Assembly (NCBI RefSeq): GCF_018613835.1
Contig: NZ_JAGGPM010000025.1
Location: 62,001 to 126,000 of the forward strand
DNA: 64,000 bases
Reading direction: 5' to 3'
Origin: Arthrobacter sp. ISL-5
GTDB taxonomy: Bacteria > Actinomycetota > Actinomycetes > Actinomycetales > Micrococcaceae
A program made the translations under genes and the position numbers. Below the pieces are notes generated by a model. It did no database searches and was not told the DNA's origin. It saw only the letters and a program-made list of their open reading frames with translations. How positions within the stretch are numbered: position 1 is the first letter of the stretch; every line of letters begins with the position of its first letter. Below, piece after piece: positions 24,968-34,431 of this stretch.

Positions 24968-25087
24968 CGCTGCCTCGATTCGCCGAAGGGTTATGCAGAT
25001 CAAGCCTAGAATCGCGCCGTTACCGCGGTGTTTCCTGCGGGTAAGCGCCTTGCGAACAGTGCGCGTTACACAGCGTGCACCCTTGGC

Positions 25088-28000
25088 CTACCTCCGCACG
25101 AGGGTCCGCAACAGCTTCAGGGCCACGGAAATCGACGCGATGTCCTGCTGCCCCGGTTCGGTCACCTCGGCGAATGTGTCCTTGATCCGCACCAGCTGCT
25201 CCTGGTGGCCGCGTTCCCAGGCCACGATCCGCTCGATTGAATCAGCACTTTCGGTGTCAGCGCCGTTCGTCATCTCCATCACCGAAATCGTCATGTCGGC
25301 AACGGCTGAATAGACATCGTCCCGCAGTGCTGCGCGGGCGAGTGCCTCCCACCGGTTCTCGCGGGGAAGAGCCGTGATGCGCAGCAGCAATTTGAGTGCG
25401 CCGATCCGCGCAAACACTGTCCAGTACAGGTCCATGATCCGCTCGATGGGTTCATCGATCTGTTCCGATATCAGGGAGATGTCCAGCAGCCCGAAGCTCT
25501 CGAGGAGGTCGGCGGCGCGGCGTACCAGGTCAGGGGGCAGCCCGACGCCCTCCCAATGTGCCTGCCGTTCCTCGACGAGGTCGATGCTGTCACCGCGCAG
25601 GAAGTCCCGGGTCCTGTTCCGCAGCAGCTCCAGCGTGGGCATAATCCGGGCGAGGGCCTCGGCAACGGGCTGGTCGCGATGGTCGTGGGTGACATACCAG
25701 CGGATGGACCGGTCGAGGATCCGGCGCATGTGCAGGGTCAGCTCTGCGGCGTGTTCGCTGGGTAACGCGGGGGGCAGCTCGGCCACCCGGTCCACGAACC
25801 GCTGCAGGTCGTAGGCTTCACGGGTTGCCACGAATGCCCTGGCAACAGCTGCGGCGGTGGCGGTGGTTTCCTCGATGGTCCGGAAGGCGAAGGTGATTCC
25901 GCCGAGGTTGATCATGTCGTTGGCCAGGACGGTGCATATGATCTGCCGGCGCAGCGGGTGGGCATTGAGTTCCGGGCCAAAGCGGTCCACGAGCTGATGC
26001 GGGAAGTAGCTGCGGAGCACCCGTTCGAACCAGGCATCCTCGGTGACGTCGCTTTCGTTCAGTTCCTTGGCAAGCTCGATCTTCGCATAGGCCGCCAGGA
26101 CGGACAGTTCGGGTGCCGTGAGGCCTTTGCCGGTCAGCAGCCGCGCATGGAGCTGTTCTGTGTTGGGCAGTCCTTCCAGACGCCGGTCAAGGTAGGAGGC
26201 GTTCTCCAGCCAGTCCATGGTTCGCTCGAAACCGGGGCTCCAATTCAGGACCAGGGCCCCGTCGTTGAGCAGCAGGGTGTTCTGGTCGCGGTTGTTTTTC
26301 AGCACAAGCCGTGCCACTTCGTCCGTGAGCGAGTGCAGGAACGCGGTGCGTTCGGATGCTCCCATCCTGCCTGTGGCGATCATGCGGTCGATGAAGATCT
26401 TGATGTTAACCTCATGGTCCGAGCAGTCCACGCCGGCCGAATTGTCGATCGCATCGGTGTTGAGCAGGACGCCAGCCAAGGCGGCTTCAATCCGGCCGAG
26501 CTGGGTTACGCCGAGATTGCCGCCCTCGGAAATGATCTTGGCCCGGACCTCATTGCCGTTAATCCTGATGGGGTCGTTTGCCTTGTCGCCCACCTCGCCG
26601 TGCGTTTCGGAGGACGCCTTGATGTACGTCCCGATACCGCCGTTGTAGATAAGGTCCACCGGCGCGCGCAGGATGGCCTGCAGCAGCTCGGGCGGGGTTA
26701 TCATGGACGTCGTGCCCGGGAGCCTGAGCGCCGAAATTACCGGGGCGGTGATGGGGATGGACTTTGCGTGGCGCGAATACACGCCGCCGCCCGGGCTGAT
26801 CAGCGAGGCGTCGTAGTCGGCCCAAGACGATCGTGGAAGCATGAACAGGCGGCGGCGCTCCGCCAGCGAGCCGGCCGCGTCCGGAGTCGGGTCCAGGAAG
26901 ATGTGCCGGTGGTCGAAGGCTGCCACGAGCCGGATGTGGTTTGACAGGAGCATCCCGTTGCCGAACACGTCGCCGCTCATGTCGCCGATGCCGGCAACCG
27001 TGAAGTCTTCCCGCTGCGAGTCGATGCCGAGTTCGCTGAAGTGGTGCTTGACGGACTCCCAGGCGCCGCGGGCCGTGATGCCCATCTCCTTGTGGTCGTA
27101 GCCCGCGGAACCGCCTGAGGCGAAGGCATCGCCCAGCCAGAAGCCGTACTCGAATGCCACGGCGTTGGCCGTATCGGAGAACGCGGCGGTTCCTTTGTCA
27201 GCGGCCACCACGAGGTAGTGATCGTCGTCGTCGTGCTTCACCACATTCTCCGGTGAAATGACCCGCCCGGGGGTCCCGCGCGATGGCACCGTTCCGACGT
27301 CGGACGTGTCCAGGTTGTCCGTGACGTCCAGCAGCCCGCGGACAAAGTCCTTGTAGCTTTCCTCCCCTTCAGTGAGCCAGGCGGTACGGTCAGAGACTGG
27401 ACTGGGCAGCCTTTTGGGATAGAAACCGCCCTTTGCTCCGGTGGGGACAATCACCGAATTTTTGACCGTCTGGGCTTTGACGAGGCCAAGGATCTCGGTG
27501 CGGAAATCCTCACGCCTGTCCGACCATCTCAACCCGCCGCGCGCCACGGGTCCGAACCGCAGATGCACGCCTTCCACGCGGGGTGAATAGACCCAGATCT
27601 CAAATTTTGGCCGGGGGTAGGGCGCTCCGGGAATGTCGGACGGCCGGAGCTTGAAGCTCAGGTAGGGCCGGTAGCGGAAGAAGTTGGTGCGGGTTGTCGC
27701 CTCTATCAGGTTCAGGAAGGTCCGCAACAATCGGTCCGCTTCCAAGGACGGAACGGCGTCGATCGCGTCGGCCACTGCGGCGCGGGCGGCAGCCGTATCC
27801 TGGAGCCGCCGGGAGTGGCTGAGTTCGGGATTGAACCGGGCACGGAACAGGCTGAGTAATGCGTGGGTGGCGGGCACATTGGCCAGCAGGGTGTCGGCGA
27901 TGAAGCCGTAGGTGTAGATGGTTCCCAGCTGCCTCAAGTACTTGGCGTAGCTGCGCAGGATGACCACCTTCCGCCACGTGAGCTCCTCCTGGAGCACAAG

Positions 28001-29950
28001 GGCGTCGAAGCGGTCAGACTCTTCGTCCCCCCGGACGGCGGCGCTGAAGGCTTCCCCCAGCAGCGCGCTGGTCCCGGCCGGGTCAACGCCGGCGGGATAC
28101 CTGACGCCGAGGTCGTACAGGAACAACTGCCGGTCGTTCCCGCGGATCACATCGAAGGGCCGTTGGTTCAGTACCTCCAGGCCGAGGTTGTGGAAGAACG
28201 GCAGGATCTGCGTCAGGCTCTGGGCGCTGGTGAGGTAGAGCCGGATCCGGGCGTCTTCGGCCAACGTTGGGGACGCATCGGTGCGGAAGTAAACGGCCAG
28301 CTGTGGATCGTTCAGCGGCCGTCCGCCCGTGCCGTCCAAGTCGAACTGCTCAAACCGCCTGACATCTTCCACCGCGTCCTCGACTTCGAAGTCGGCCCGG
28401 TAGCTGGCGGGGAAGGCGGCGGACCACAGCGCCGACAGCCGGCTGGCCTCGGCGGGGGGCAGCCTGTCACGAAGCGTTTCGTCCAGGCCTTCGGCCCAGG
28501 TCCGCGTTGTGCTGACGATGCTCCGCTCGAGCGAAGCGGGGTCGACGTCGGGCATCCCGCCGGCGGGCAGCAGGATCCGGAAGAAAACGCGGGCCATGGG
28601 GGATTCACTCAGCCGGACTTCGAATTCGAGCGAAGAGGACCTGAAGGCCTGCTTGAGCTCCTGTTCGATGCGGAGCCGGACGGCGGTGCTGTACCTGTGC
28701 CGGGGCAGGAACACCAAGGCGGACGCGAAGCGGCCGTAGCTGTCAGAGCGCAGGAACACGCGCGTCTGGTGGTGGGCCTGCAGGAGCAGGATCTCACGGG
28801 AGAGCCCGGCCAGTTCGTCCAGGCTCAGATGGAACAGCTCGTCCAAGGGGAAGGACTCGAGGACGGCCAGCAGCTGCCTGCCGGGATGGGAGACCTCGGT
28901 GAAGCCGAAGCGTTCCTGGACTGCGCGCACCTTGTCCCGGATGACAGGGATGCGCCGCACGGACCGGCCGGTGGCCCCCGGGGCGAACAGTCCCACGAAC
29001 CGAATCTCACCTGTCGGCTGCCCTACGCTGTCGAAGGTCCGGACGAGGATTTCATCCAGGTACGCCGGGCGGGGGACGGACGATCTCAGGTCCGACGTGG
29101 CGAGCGTGAGAACCTGCGAATGCGGAAGCCCGGTGACCGGCTGGCGGGCTTCCGGCCGGTCGTCCCTGAGCAGGCCAAGCCCCGTGCCGGGCCGCAGCTT
29201 TACGCTCTCCGGGCCGCCCGCCGTCGGGTATTCATATTCGCTGTATCCCAAAAACATGAAGTTTCCGCGGTCCAGCCAGCTCAGGAGCTCACCGAGCTGC
29301 TCCGGAGTCGGAGCCGAGCCGGCGGGCAACCGCTCCAGCGAGCCGATCGCACGCCCGAGGCGGGAGTGGATGGCGGGGGTGTCATCGGCGACCACCTGAA
29401 CGTCAGCCAGGACCCGCCTCACATTGTTCATGAGCTCCGCGATGGCCCGCGATCCGGGCAAACGGCCGATCTCTGCGGCCACCCAGGTTTCCGACAGCCA
29501 CCCCGGAGGGGCCGGGGCGGACGCAGTGTTGCCTGCCGTACCCGCCATTCCCGCCGTAGGTCCGGGCGACGACGCATGCCGTACCTCCAGCAACACGTGC
29601 GTCCCTGGATCCCGCCGCACCAGGAAAGTGGGATGGACCAGTAATCGGATGGATTCGATTTCGCGGGTCAGCTCGGCCGTGAGGGAATGGAGCAGGTGCG
29701 GCATGGCGTCTGCAACCACCAGCAGGACGCTGGCATCAGTTTCGTTCAAGACGTCGACGGCCGACGTGCCTGCCGGACGGGTGTGTGCCAGTTCCGCATG
29801 GAACATGGCCCTCTGCTCCAGGTCCTCGGGACTGGAGCTCTGAAGGTCCTCTGGCGCTACGTGCTCGTAGTAGTCCGCCAGGAAGGCGTCTCCGGGCGTG
29901 AAGGAACCGGCAGCGGCGGCTTGACCCCTCGGCACGGTTTCGCGTGACAT
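25088..29950 (-). CDS. gdh: NAD-dependent glutamate dehydrogenase, large (about 180 kDa) class
   Basis: Catabolic glutamate dehydrogenase converting glutamate and NAD+ to 2-oxoglutarate, ammonium and NADH. 1620 aa, the usual size for the L_180 class. The N-terminal half holds regulatory ACT-like regions; the catalytic core has GPVARGGLRWSDRREDFRTE and VPTGAKGGFYPKRLP with the substrate Lys, then DMSGDVFGNGMLLSN and EGGNLGVTQLGRIE in the NAD domain. ATG 29950 follows GGAGG nine bases upstream. Single gene. One of the largest proteins of such a genome and intact in this reading frame. Confidence 0.94.
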   Translation of the reverse strand: MSRETVPRGQAAAAGSFTPGDAFLADYYEHVAPEDLQSSSPEDLEQRAMFHAELAHTRPAGTSAVDVLNETDASVLLVVADAMPHLLHSLTAELTREIESIRLLVHPTFLVRRDPGTHVLLEVRHASSPGPTAGMAGTAGNTASAPAPPGWLSETWVAAEIGRLPGSRAIAELMNNVRRVLADVQVVADDTPAIHSRLGRAIGSLERLPAGSAPTPEQLGELLSWLDRGNFMFLGYSEYEYPTAGGPESVKLRPGTGLGLLRDDRPEARQPVTGLPHSQVLTLATSDLRSSVPRPAYLDEILVRTFDSVGQPTGEIRFVGLFAPGATGRSVRRIPVIRDKVRAVQERFGFTEVSHPGRQLLAVLESFPLDELFHLSLDELAGLSREILLLQAHHQTRVFLRSDSYGRFASALVFLPRHRYSTAVRLRIEQELKQAFRSSSLEFEVRLSESPMARVFFRILLPAGGMPDVDPASLERSIVSTTRTWAEGLDETLRDRLPPAEASRLSALWSAAFPASYRADFEVEDAVEDVRRFEQFDLDGTGGRPLNDPQLAVYFRTDASPTLAEDARIRLYLTSAQSLTQILPFFHNLGLEVLNQRPFDVIRGNDRQLFLYDLGVRYPAGVDPAGTSALLGEAFSAAVRGDEESDRFDALVLQEELTWRKVVILRSYAKYLRQLGTIYTYGFIADTLLANVPATHALLSLFRARFNPELSHSRRLQDTAAARAAVADAIDAVPSLEADRLLRTFLNLIEATTRTNFFRYRPYLSFKLRPSDIPGAPYPRPKFEIWVYSPRVEGVHLRFGPVARGGLRWSDRREDFRTEILGLVKAQTVKNSVIVPTGAKGGFYPKRLPSPVSDRTAWLTEGEESYKDFVRGLLDVTDNLDTSDVGTVPSRGTPGRVISPENVVKHDDDDHYLVVAADKGTAAFSDTANAVAFEYGFWLGDAFASGGSAGYDHKEMGITARGAWESVKHHFSELGIDSQREDFTVAGIGDMSGDVFGNGMLLSNHIRLVAAFDHRHIFLDPTPDAAGSLAERRRLFMLPRSSWADYDASLISPGGGVYSRHAKSIPITAPVISALRLPGTTSMITPPELLQAILRAPVDLIYNGGIGTYIKASSETHGEVGDKANDPIRINGNEVRAKIISEGGNLGVTQLGRIEAALAGVLLNTDAIDNSAGVDCSDHEVNIKIFIDRMIATGRMGASERTAFLHSLTDEVARLVLKNNRDQNTLLLNDGALVLNWSPGFERTMDWLENASYLDRRLEGLPNTEQLHARLLTGKGLTAPELSVLAAYAKIELAKELNESDVTEDAWFERVLRSYFPHQLVDRFGPELNAHPLRRQIICTVLANDMINLGGITFAFRTIEETTATAAAVARAFVATREAYDLQRFVDRVAELPPALPSEHAAELTLHMRRILDRSIRWYVTHDHRDQPVAEALARIMPTLELLRNRTRDFLRGDSIDLVEERQAHWEGVGLPPDLVRRAADLLESFGLLDISLISEQIDEPIERIMDLYWTVFARIGALKLLLRITALPRENRWEALARAALRDDVYSAVADMTISVMEMTNGADTESADSIERIVAWERGHQEQLVRIKDTFAEVTEPGQQDIASISVALKLLRTLVRR

Positions 29951-30062
29951 GCCTGTACGCCTCCACTGCGGGGGATGCCACCGCGGGTCGCGGTTGCCGG
30001 TCCGGTCCCCACGCCTTCTTTCATCATGGCCGCCCCCTAGGGGGACGTCCAGTGCCGTGCAG

Positions 30063-30728
30063 CTAGCCGGCGGACCGCCCCATCGGATCCTCCGCGGTGG
30101 GGTCGGCCAGAGCGAGGCCGCCCACCGGGCTGGCGTCCCAGTGGATCAGCTGCCACCCGGCGTCGGGATCGCCTTCCAGCGCCACGATGCCGGTGTTGGC
30201 CAGGACGTGCCTGGCGGCAAACTCCATGTCGATGTTGCCGGCACGGAGGCCGGCCCAGACGCGGATGGCGGCGCCGTGGCTGACGACGGCCACGGCACCC
30301 GGGTCCGAAGCGTCGGCGGCCACCTTGGCGATGGCGGCGTCGTAGCGTTCAAAGAACTCGTGCCCGTTGGGGCCGGCGGGCATCCGCCGGTCGAAGTCCC
30401 CGGCGGTCCAGGCGAAGACGGTCGTCATGTACCGGCGGTGGGCCTCGTGGTCCGTGAGCTTTTCGAGGGAACCTGCCTCGATTTCGTGGATCCCGTCCAG
30501 CACCTTGACGTCCAGCCCGAGCTCGCGGCCAAGGGGCCTGGCCGTGACCTGGGTCCGGAGCAGGGTGGAGGCATACAGCGCGCTGATCGGCTCATTCGCC
30601 AGTGCCTTCGGCAGCGCCTCGGCCTGGCGCTCGCCGAGCTCGGTCAGTCCGGGTCCGGGGTGTGCCGTGTCCAGCTGCCCCAGCACGTTTCCGGGGGTCT
30701 CTCCGTGGCGGATGAGGAGGAGCCTCAT
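30063..30728 (-). CDS. Histidine phosphatase superfamily protein
   Basis: 221-aa phosphoglycerate-mutase-like phosphatase. MRLLLIRHGETPGNVLGQLD carries the catalytic RHG and the second conserved residues; the distal catalytic His is in VAVVSHGAAIRVW. ATG 30728 is preferred over an ATG three codons upstream because AAGGA is nine bases before it. Substrate unknown; broad phosphomonoesterase activity is usual. Confidence 0.85.
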   Translation of the reverse strand: MRLLLIRHGETPGNVLGQLDTAHPGPGLTELGERQAEALPKALANEPISALYASTLLRTQVTARPLGRELGLDVKVLDGIHEIEAGSLEKLTDHEAHRRYMTTVFAWTAGDFDRRMPAGPNGHEFFERYDAAIAKVAADASDPGAVAVVSHGAAIRVWAGLRAGNIDMEFAARHVLANTGIVALEGDPDAGWQLIHWDASPVGGLALADPTAEDPMGRSAG

Positions 30729-30800
30729 GGTACGCATTCCTTTTCGTCGTCGTGAAGGTGAGCGGGCACTTTCGCGGAAAGCTGCCGGGGTAACGGAAAC

Positions 30801-30826
30801 GGTGCCGGGCAGCGAAGCCCGGCACC
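30801..30826 (-). terminator. Hairpin after purB
   Basis: GGTGCCGGGC and GCCCGGCACC form a perfect 10-bp stem with a 6-base loop, 11 bases past the purB stop; read leftward it is followed by GTTTCC. Likely purB terminator. Confidence 0.7.
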
Positions 30827-30836
30827 GCCGTCGTGC

Positions 30837-32279
30837 TTATTTGAGGTGGTCCACCAGCTGGTCGGCGATGCCCGTGTACTTGCCGGGCGTCAGGGCCAGC
30901 AGCCGGGCTTCCGCCTCCGGTGAGAGCCCCAGGCCCTGGACGAACTCCTGCATGCGGGCGGCGTCCACGCGCTGGCCGCGCGTGAGGTCCTTGAGCCGCT
31001 CGTAGGGGTTCTCCATGCCTTCGACGCCGGCAATCGCCTCGGCGCGCATGACCATCTGGATTGCTTCGCCCAGGACTTCCCAGTTGGTGTCGAGGTCTCC
31101 GGCGAGCACGTCCTCGGCCACGTCAAGGCGGTCCAGGCCCTTGGCCACGTTGGAGATCGCCAGCAGCGAGTGGCCGAACGCCACGCCGATGTTGCGCTGG
31201 CTGGAGGAGTCCGTGAGGTCGCGCTGCCACCGGGAAGTGACAAGCGTGGAGCCCAGTACATCCAGGAGCCCGGAGGAGATTTCCAGGTTGGCCTCGGCAT
31301 TTTCGAAGCGGATCGGGTTGACCTTGTGCGGCATCGTGGAGGAACCGGTGGCGCCGGCTACTGGGATCTGCGCAAAGTAGCCGATGGAGATGTAGCTCCA
31401 GATGTCCGTGCAGACATTGTGCAGGATCCGGTTGAAGCGGGCCACGTCGGCGTACAGCTCGGCTTGCCAGTCGTGGCTCTCGATCTGCGTGGTCAGCGGG
31501 TTCCAGGTCAGGCCCAGGCCCTCGACGAACGACTTGGAAACCTGCTGCCAGTCAGCGCCCGGGACGGAGGCCACGTGGGCGGCGTAGGTGCCGGTGGCGC
31601 CGTTGATCTTGCCGAGGTATTCGGTCTTGGCAATGCGGTCCAGCTGGCGCGTGAGGCGGTGGGCGATGACGGCGAGTTCCTTGCCCAGCGTGGTGGGCGT
31701 GGCAGGCTGGCCGTGGGTGCGGGACAGCATGGGCACGGAGCGGTTCTCTTCGGCCATCTTGCTGATCTGGGCCACGAGCGCCTTGGCGGCGGGCAGCCAC
31801 ACGTCCTCCACAGCACCCTTCACGCCGAGGGCGTAGGCGAGGTTGTTGATGTCCTCGGAGGTGCAGCCGAAGTGCACCATGGCCGTGAGGTGCTCAATGC
31901 CGATGGCCGGCAGGCGCCGGGCGATGTAGTACTCCACGGCCTTCACGTCGTGGACCGTCACGGCTTCGATTTCGGCGAGCTCCGCGACCGATGCCGCGTC
32001 GAATTCGGTGACGATCCTGCGGAGCTGCTCCCGCTGCTCTTCGGTGAGTGGGCCGGCGCCGGGGAGGACGTTGTTGCTGGTCAGGTGGATGAGCCACTCC
32101 ACCTCGACGGCGACGCGGTCGCGGTTGAGGGCGGCCTCGGACAGGTAGTCCACGAGGGGCGCGACGGCGGGCTGGTAGCGGCCGTCCAGCGGGCCGAGCG
32201 CAATCTTTTCCGGCGACGCGGCGAGGGCCAGGCGTCCGGAGGGCGTACGGGTGTCAGCTGTGGCGGCAGTTTCAGGCAT
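30837..32279 (-). CDS. purB: Adenylosuccinate lyase
   Basis: Purine biosynthesis enzyme (480 aa) that removes fumarate from SAICAR and from adenylosuccinate. The fumarase/aspartase signature GSSTMPHKVNPIRFENAE is present, as are MVHFGCTSEDINNLAYAL and LSRTHGQPATPTTLGKE. N-terminal LGPLDGRYQPAVAPLVDYLS is typical of the PurB branch. Start ATG 32279 with AGGG upstream; start moderately certain. Monocistronic, ending at the hairpin 30801-30826. Confidence 0.95.
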   Translation of the reverse strand: MPETAATADTRTPSGRLALAASPEKIALGPLDGRYQPAVAPLVDYLSEAALNRDRVAVEVEWLIHLTSNNVLPGAGPLTEEQREQLRRIVTEFDAASVAELAEIEAVTVHDVKAVEYYIARRLPAIGIEHLTAMVHFGCTSEDINNLAYALGVKGAVEDVWLPAAKALVAQISKMAEENRSVPMLSRTHGQPATPTTLGKELAVIAHRLTRQLDRIAKTEYLGKINGATGTYAAHVASVPGADWQQVSKSFVEGLGLTWNPLTTQIESHDWQAELYADVARFNRILHNVCTDIWSYISIGYFAQIPVAGATGSSTMPHKVNPIRFENAEANLEISSGLLDVLGSTLVTSRWQRDLTDSSSQRNIGVAFGHSLLAISNVAKGLDRLDVAEDVLAGDLDTNWEVLGEAIQMVMRAEAIAGVEGMENPYERLKDLTRGQRVDAARMQEFVQGLGLSPEAEARLLALTPGKYTGIADQLVDHLK

Positions 32280-32436
32280 GCCCTGATTCTTTCATGAACT
32301 CCAGCGACCGCTGAAGCTCGCGGTGCGTTGTGACTTCTCCCCCACAGCCTGTGCCGGAAGCGCCTTTCCACATAGCCGACGGCGGCCGTTCCGGAGCGCT
32401 GCCGGACTCCGTAGCGTCGTGGGCAGGAGGGAACGG

Positions 32437-32501
32437 GCGGGTGCCCGGTCCGGCGGGTGCCCGGTCCGGCAGAAGCCTAGTGCGGCAGAAGCCCGGCGCG
32501 G
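32437..32501. repeat. Short tandem repeats in leader of WXG100-like gene
   Basis: GCGGGTGCCCGGTCCG occurs twice exactly (32437-32452, 32453-32468), then GCAGAAG recurs three times at about 16-base spacing up to the ribosome site. Nothing else is seen in 32280-32523 apart from an AGGAGC site before the ATG. Confidence 0.75.
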
Positions 32502-32523
32502 CAGAAGAGGGAGGAGCATCCGG

Positions 32524-32829
32524 ATGAGTGCCAGCATCACCGCGGCTGATGCCGCGGCGTGTTCGTCACGCAGCTTTGAAGTTCAGTTGCTGGCCGGGCG
32601 CCTGGAGGCGTGCACGGCACGGCTTGAGGAGGTGCTTTCACGGCTTACGCGGCTGCAGCTGTCAGACTGGCAGTCGCCGGCGGGCAGGGCATACCGGGAA
32701 ACGGCAGGGCTGCAGGTCGCAGCCCTGCGCCGGGCCGGCGAGCAGATGGACTCGGCCGCTGCGTCCGTGCGAAGACACGCCAACAATGTGTCTCTGTCCT
32801 CCCCGCGGAATGCGGCAGGCGGGTTCTGA
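32524..32829 (+). CDS. WXG100-like small helical protein
   Basis: 101 aa, almost wholly helical by appearance. Two amphipathic segments (about 15-45 and 55-88) flank DWQSPAGRAYRE, with W49 at the turn: a W-x-x-x-A-x-x-Y variant of the WXG turn in type VII secretion substrates. ATG 32524 lies behind GAGGAGCATCCGG. Its stop overlaps the start of the next gene (TGATG), so the two are coupled. Family membership is inferred from shape, not from a strict motif; an unrelated helical hairpin remains possible. Confidence 0.6.
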   Translation: MSASITAADAAACSSRSFEVQLLAGRLEACTARLEEVLSRLTRLQLSDWQSPAGRAYRETAGLQVAALRRAGEQMDSAAASVRRHANNVSLSSPRNAAGGF

Positions 32830-34304
32830 TGGCCGAGCTAACGCCGCCGGGGAGCGGGGGACCGCTGCGGCCGGTTGAGCCGGCCTCGGACGGATTCCTT
32901 GCGGTGCGCGGCGGTGTAGGCGGAATCGCTTTCCAGCTGGAGGAGCTCGCAGCAGGAGCGATCGAGCTGGACGGCCTCGCCCGGGAACTGTCTTCTGTGG
33001 AGCTTGATGCCTATAAGGTCTGGACGGAGCTGGGCCCCTACCAGAACGATCCGCCGTCCAGCGGGCTGGAAACAGTCACGGCCGTCTGGGAAGGACGGCG
33101 TGCGGTCGCCGCCGTGCGCGAGGAACTGCAGGAGATCGCAAGCCAGGTTCAGGCCTGCCAGCGGGACTATGACGTTGCCGAACAGCGAAGCGTGGCAGGC
33201 CTCCGCTCCGGCGCCGATGCGCTCAGGCTCCTGCCGGCCCAATTGACGGATCTGCATCTCGGTGGTCTCGGCGACCCCTTCCGCGCGGACTTCAGCAGGC
33301 TGCTGAACCGGGACGGCATGGAGGAGTTGACGGGCAACTACCCGGTCATCCTTTGCCTATTGGGGGTGAATTCCCAGGCCATCCTCGGGGCTGTCACCAT
33401 GGCGGCGGCCACCGGGATGAAGGGATCCGGCGTCCCCGACGTCATCCGCATGCTTGCCGGCGGCGTGATGCCGCAACTCAGGCCCCGCCCTGTCACAGCT
33501 ACGGCAACTTCCGCTTCGGTGATCACCCTTGATGCCTCTCCTGCCGGCCTGCTGGCCAGGGCTAGGGCTGTGGACGAGGACGGCCGAGGCAAGATCGAGG
33601 TCATCAGGACGGAACACGGCGGTCGGGAGGCTTTCGTTGTCATCGTTCCCGGCACGCAGCCGGGTGACGCCGGCGGTCCGAACCCCTTCGACGAGCACGG
33701 CATCGCCGAAGGCCTGGGATACGGCTCTGCACACACGAGTGCCGCGATCCGGGAGGCACTGCGGCAGGCCGGCGCGGAGGCCGGTGCGCAGGTTGTGGCC
33801 GTTGGCTACAGCCAGGGCGGAATCCACGCCATGAACCTCAGCCAAGACAAGGCCTTCCTCGCGGACTACGACCTCAAGTACGTGCTGACGGCAGGATCGC
33901 CGGTGGGCGGCATCAATCCCGAGCCCGGGATCAGCAGCCTGCATCTGGAACATCGCCAGGACTGGGTTCCGGGAGCGGACGGGGCGCCTGGCTCGGATAC
34001 CCGGGACCGCGTCACGGTCACACTCCAAAACCGGGTGCTGACGCCCATGGGGGAGGATCCCGGCCTGGGCCCCGGCCACAGGCTGACCAACTATGAAGCC
34101 GGGGCCCGGGCGGTCTCGGCCAGCGGCGACCCGTCCCTCGTGGCGTCCACGGCCGTGCTTGCGGGAGTCGTGGGGTCCGGCGGAGCGGCCACCGCCACGC
34201 GCTTCCAGCTGGTCCGCACTCCGAAGCCGCAGGAACCGGGGCGCCCCGACGTGGCTGCGCGCCCCGTCGAAAAGTCGGATATCCGGCCGCCGGGCGGCCG
34301 GTAG
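32829..34304 (+). CDS. Alpha/beta hydrolase with N-terminal helical domain, possible secreted effector
   Basis: 491 aa. Residues about 20-150 are helical and Ala/Glu/Leu rich (AFQLEELAAGAIELDGLARE, AVAAVREELQEIASQVQACQ), like WXG100 or LXG passenger N-termini. The second half is an alpha/beta hydrolase: VVIVPGTQPGD (strand and oxyanion area) and VVAVGYSQGGIHAMNL with nucleophile S328, then VLTAGSPVGG; candidate acid and His lie in HLEHRQDW and GPGHRLTNYE. No signal peptide is visible. Translationally coupled to the WXG100-like gene. Lipase/esterase or a toxin-like role is inference; no immunity gene is obvious nearby. Confidence 0.62.
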   Translation: MAELTPPGSGGPLRPVEPASDGFLAVRGGVGGIAFQLEELAAGAIELDGLARELSSVELDAYKVWTELGPYQNDPPSSGLETVTAVWEGRRAVAAVREELQEIASQVQACQRDYDVAEQRSVAGLRSGADALRLLPAQLTDLHLGGLGDPFRADFSRLLNRDGMEELTGNYPVILCLLGVNSQAILGAVTMAAATGMKGSGVPDVIRMLAGGVMPQLRPRPVTATATSASVITLDASPAGLLARARAVDEDGRGKIEVIRTEHGGREAFVVIVPGTQPGDAGGPNPFDEHGIAEGLGYGSAHTSAAIREALRQAGAEAGAQVVAVGYSQGGIHAMNLSQDKAFLADYDLKYVLTAGSPVGGINPEPGISSLHLEHRQDWVPGADGAPGSDTRDRVTVTLQNRVLTPMGEDPGLGPGHRLTNYEAGARAVSASGDPSLVASTAVLAGVVGSGGAATATRFQLVRTPKPQEPGRPDVAARPVEKSDIRPPGGR

Positions 34305-34350
34305 CTGGGTTCCGCGGCCGCGCTGTCCGGCGGCGGCTATTGGCGGCGGG

Positions 34351-34431
34351 CGGGCGTGCGGCGAGATACGCCGGGCCGGGGTGTGGCGCGGTACGCCGGG
34401 CGGGCGTGCGGCGAGATACGCCGGGCCGGGG
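34351..34431. repeat. 30-bp direct repeat, two copies at 50-base period
   Basis: A 30-base unit, CGGGCGTGCGGCGAGATACG then CCGGGCCGGG, is present exactly at 34351-34380 and 34401-34430; the 20 bases between also contain GGTACGCCGGG, a partial copy. Each unit has GCGAGATACGCC, close to a palindrome. Lies directly after the stop of the leftward holin-like gene and the rightward hydrolase gene, so it may contribute to termination. Too few units and no spacers for CRISPR. Confidence 0.8.

Noticed and set aside
27863..29644. 593-codon plus-strand frame opposite glutamate dehydrogenase
   Set aside because: Lies wholly inside the dehydrogenase gene; Gly/Glu-rich low-information sequence.
34351..34431. 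Direct repeats considered as a CRISPR array
   Set aside because: Only two units, spacer is itself partly repeat, and no cas genes are present.
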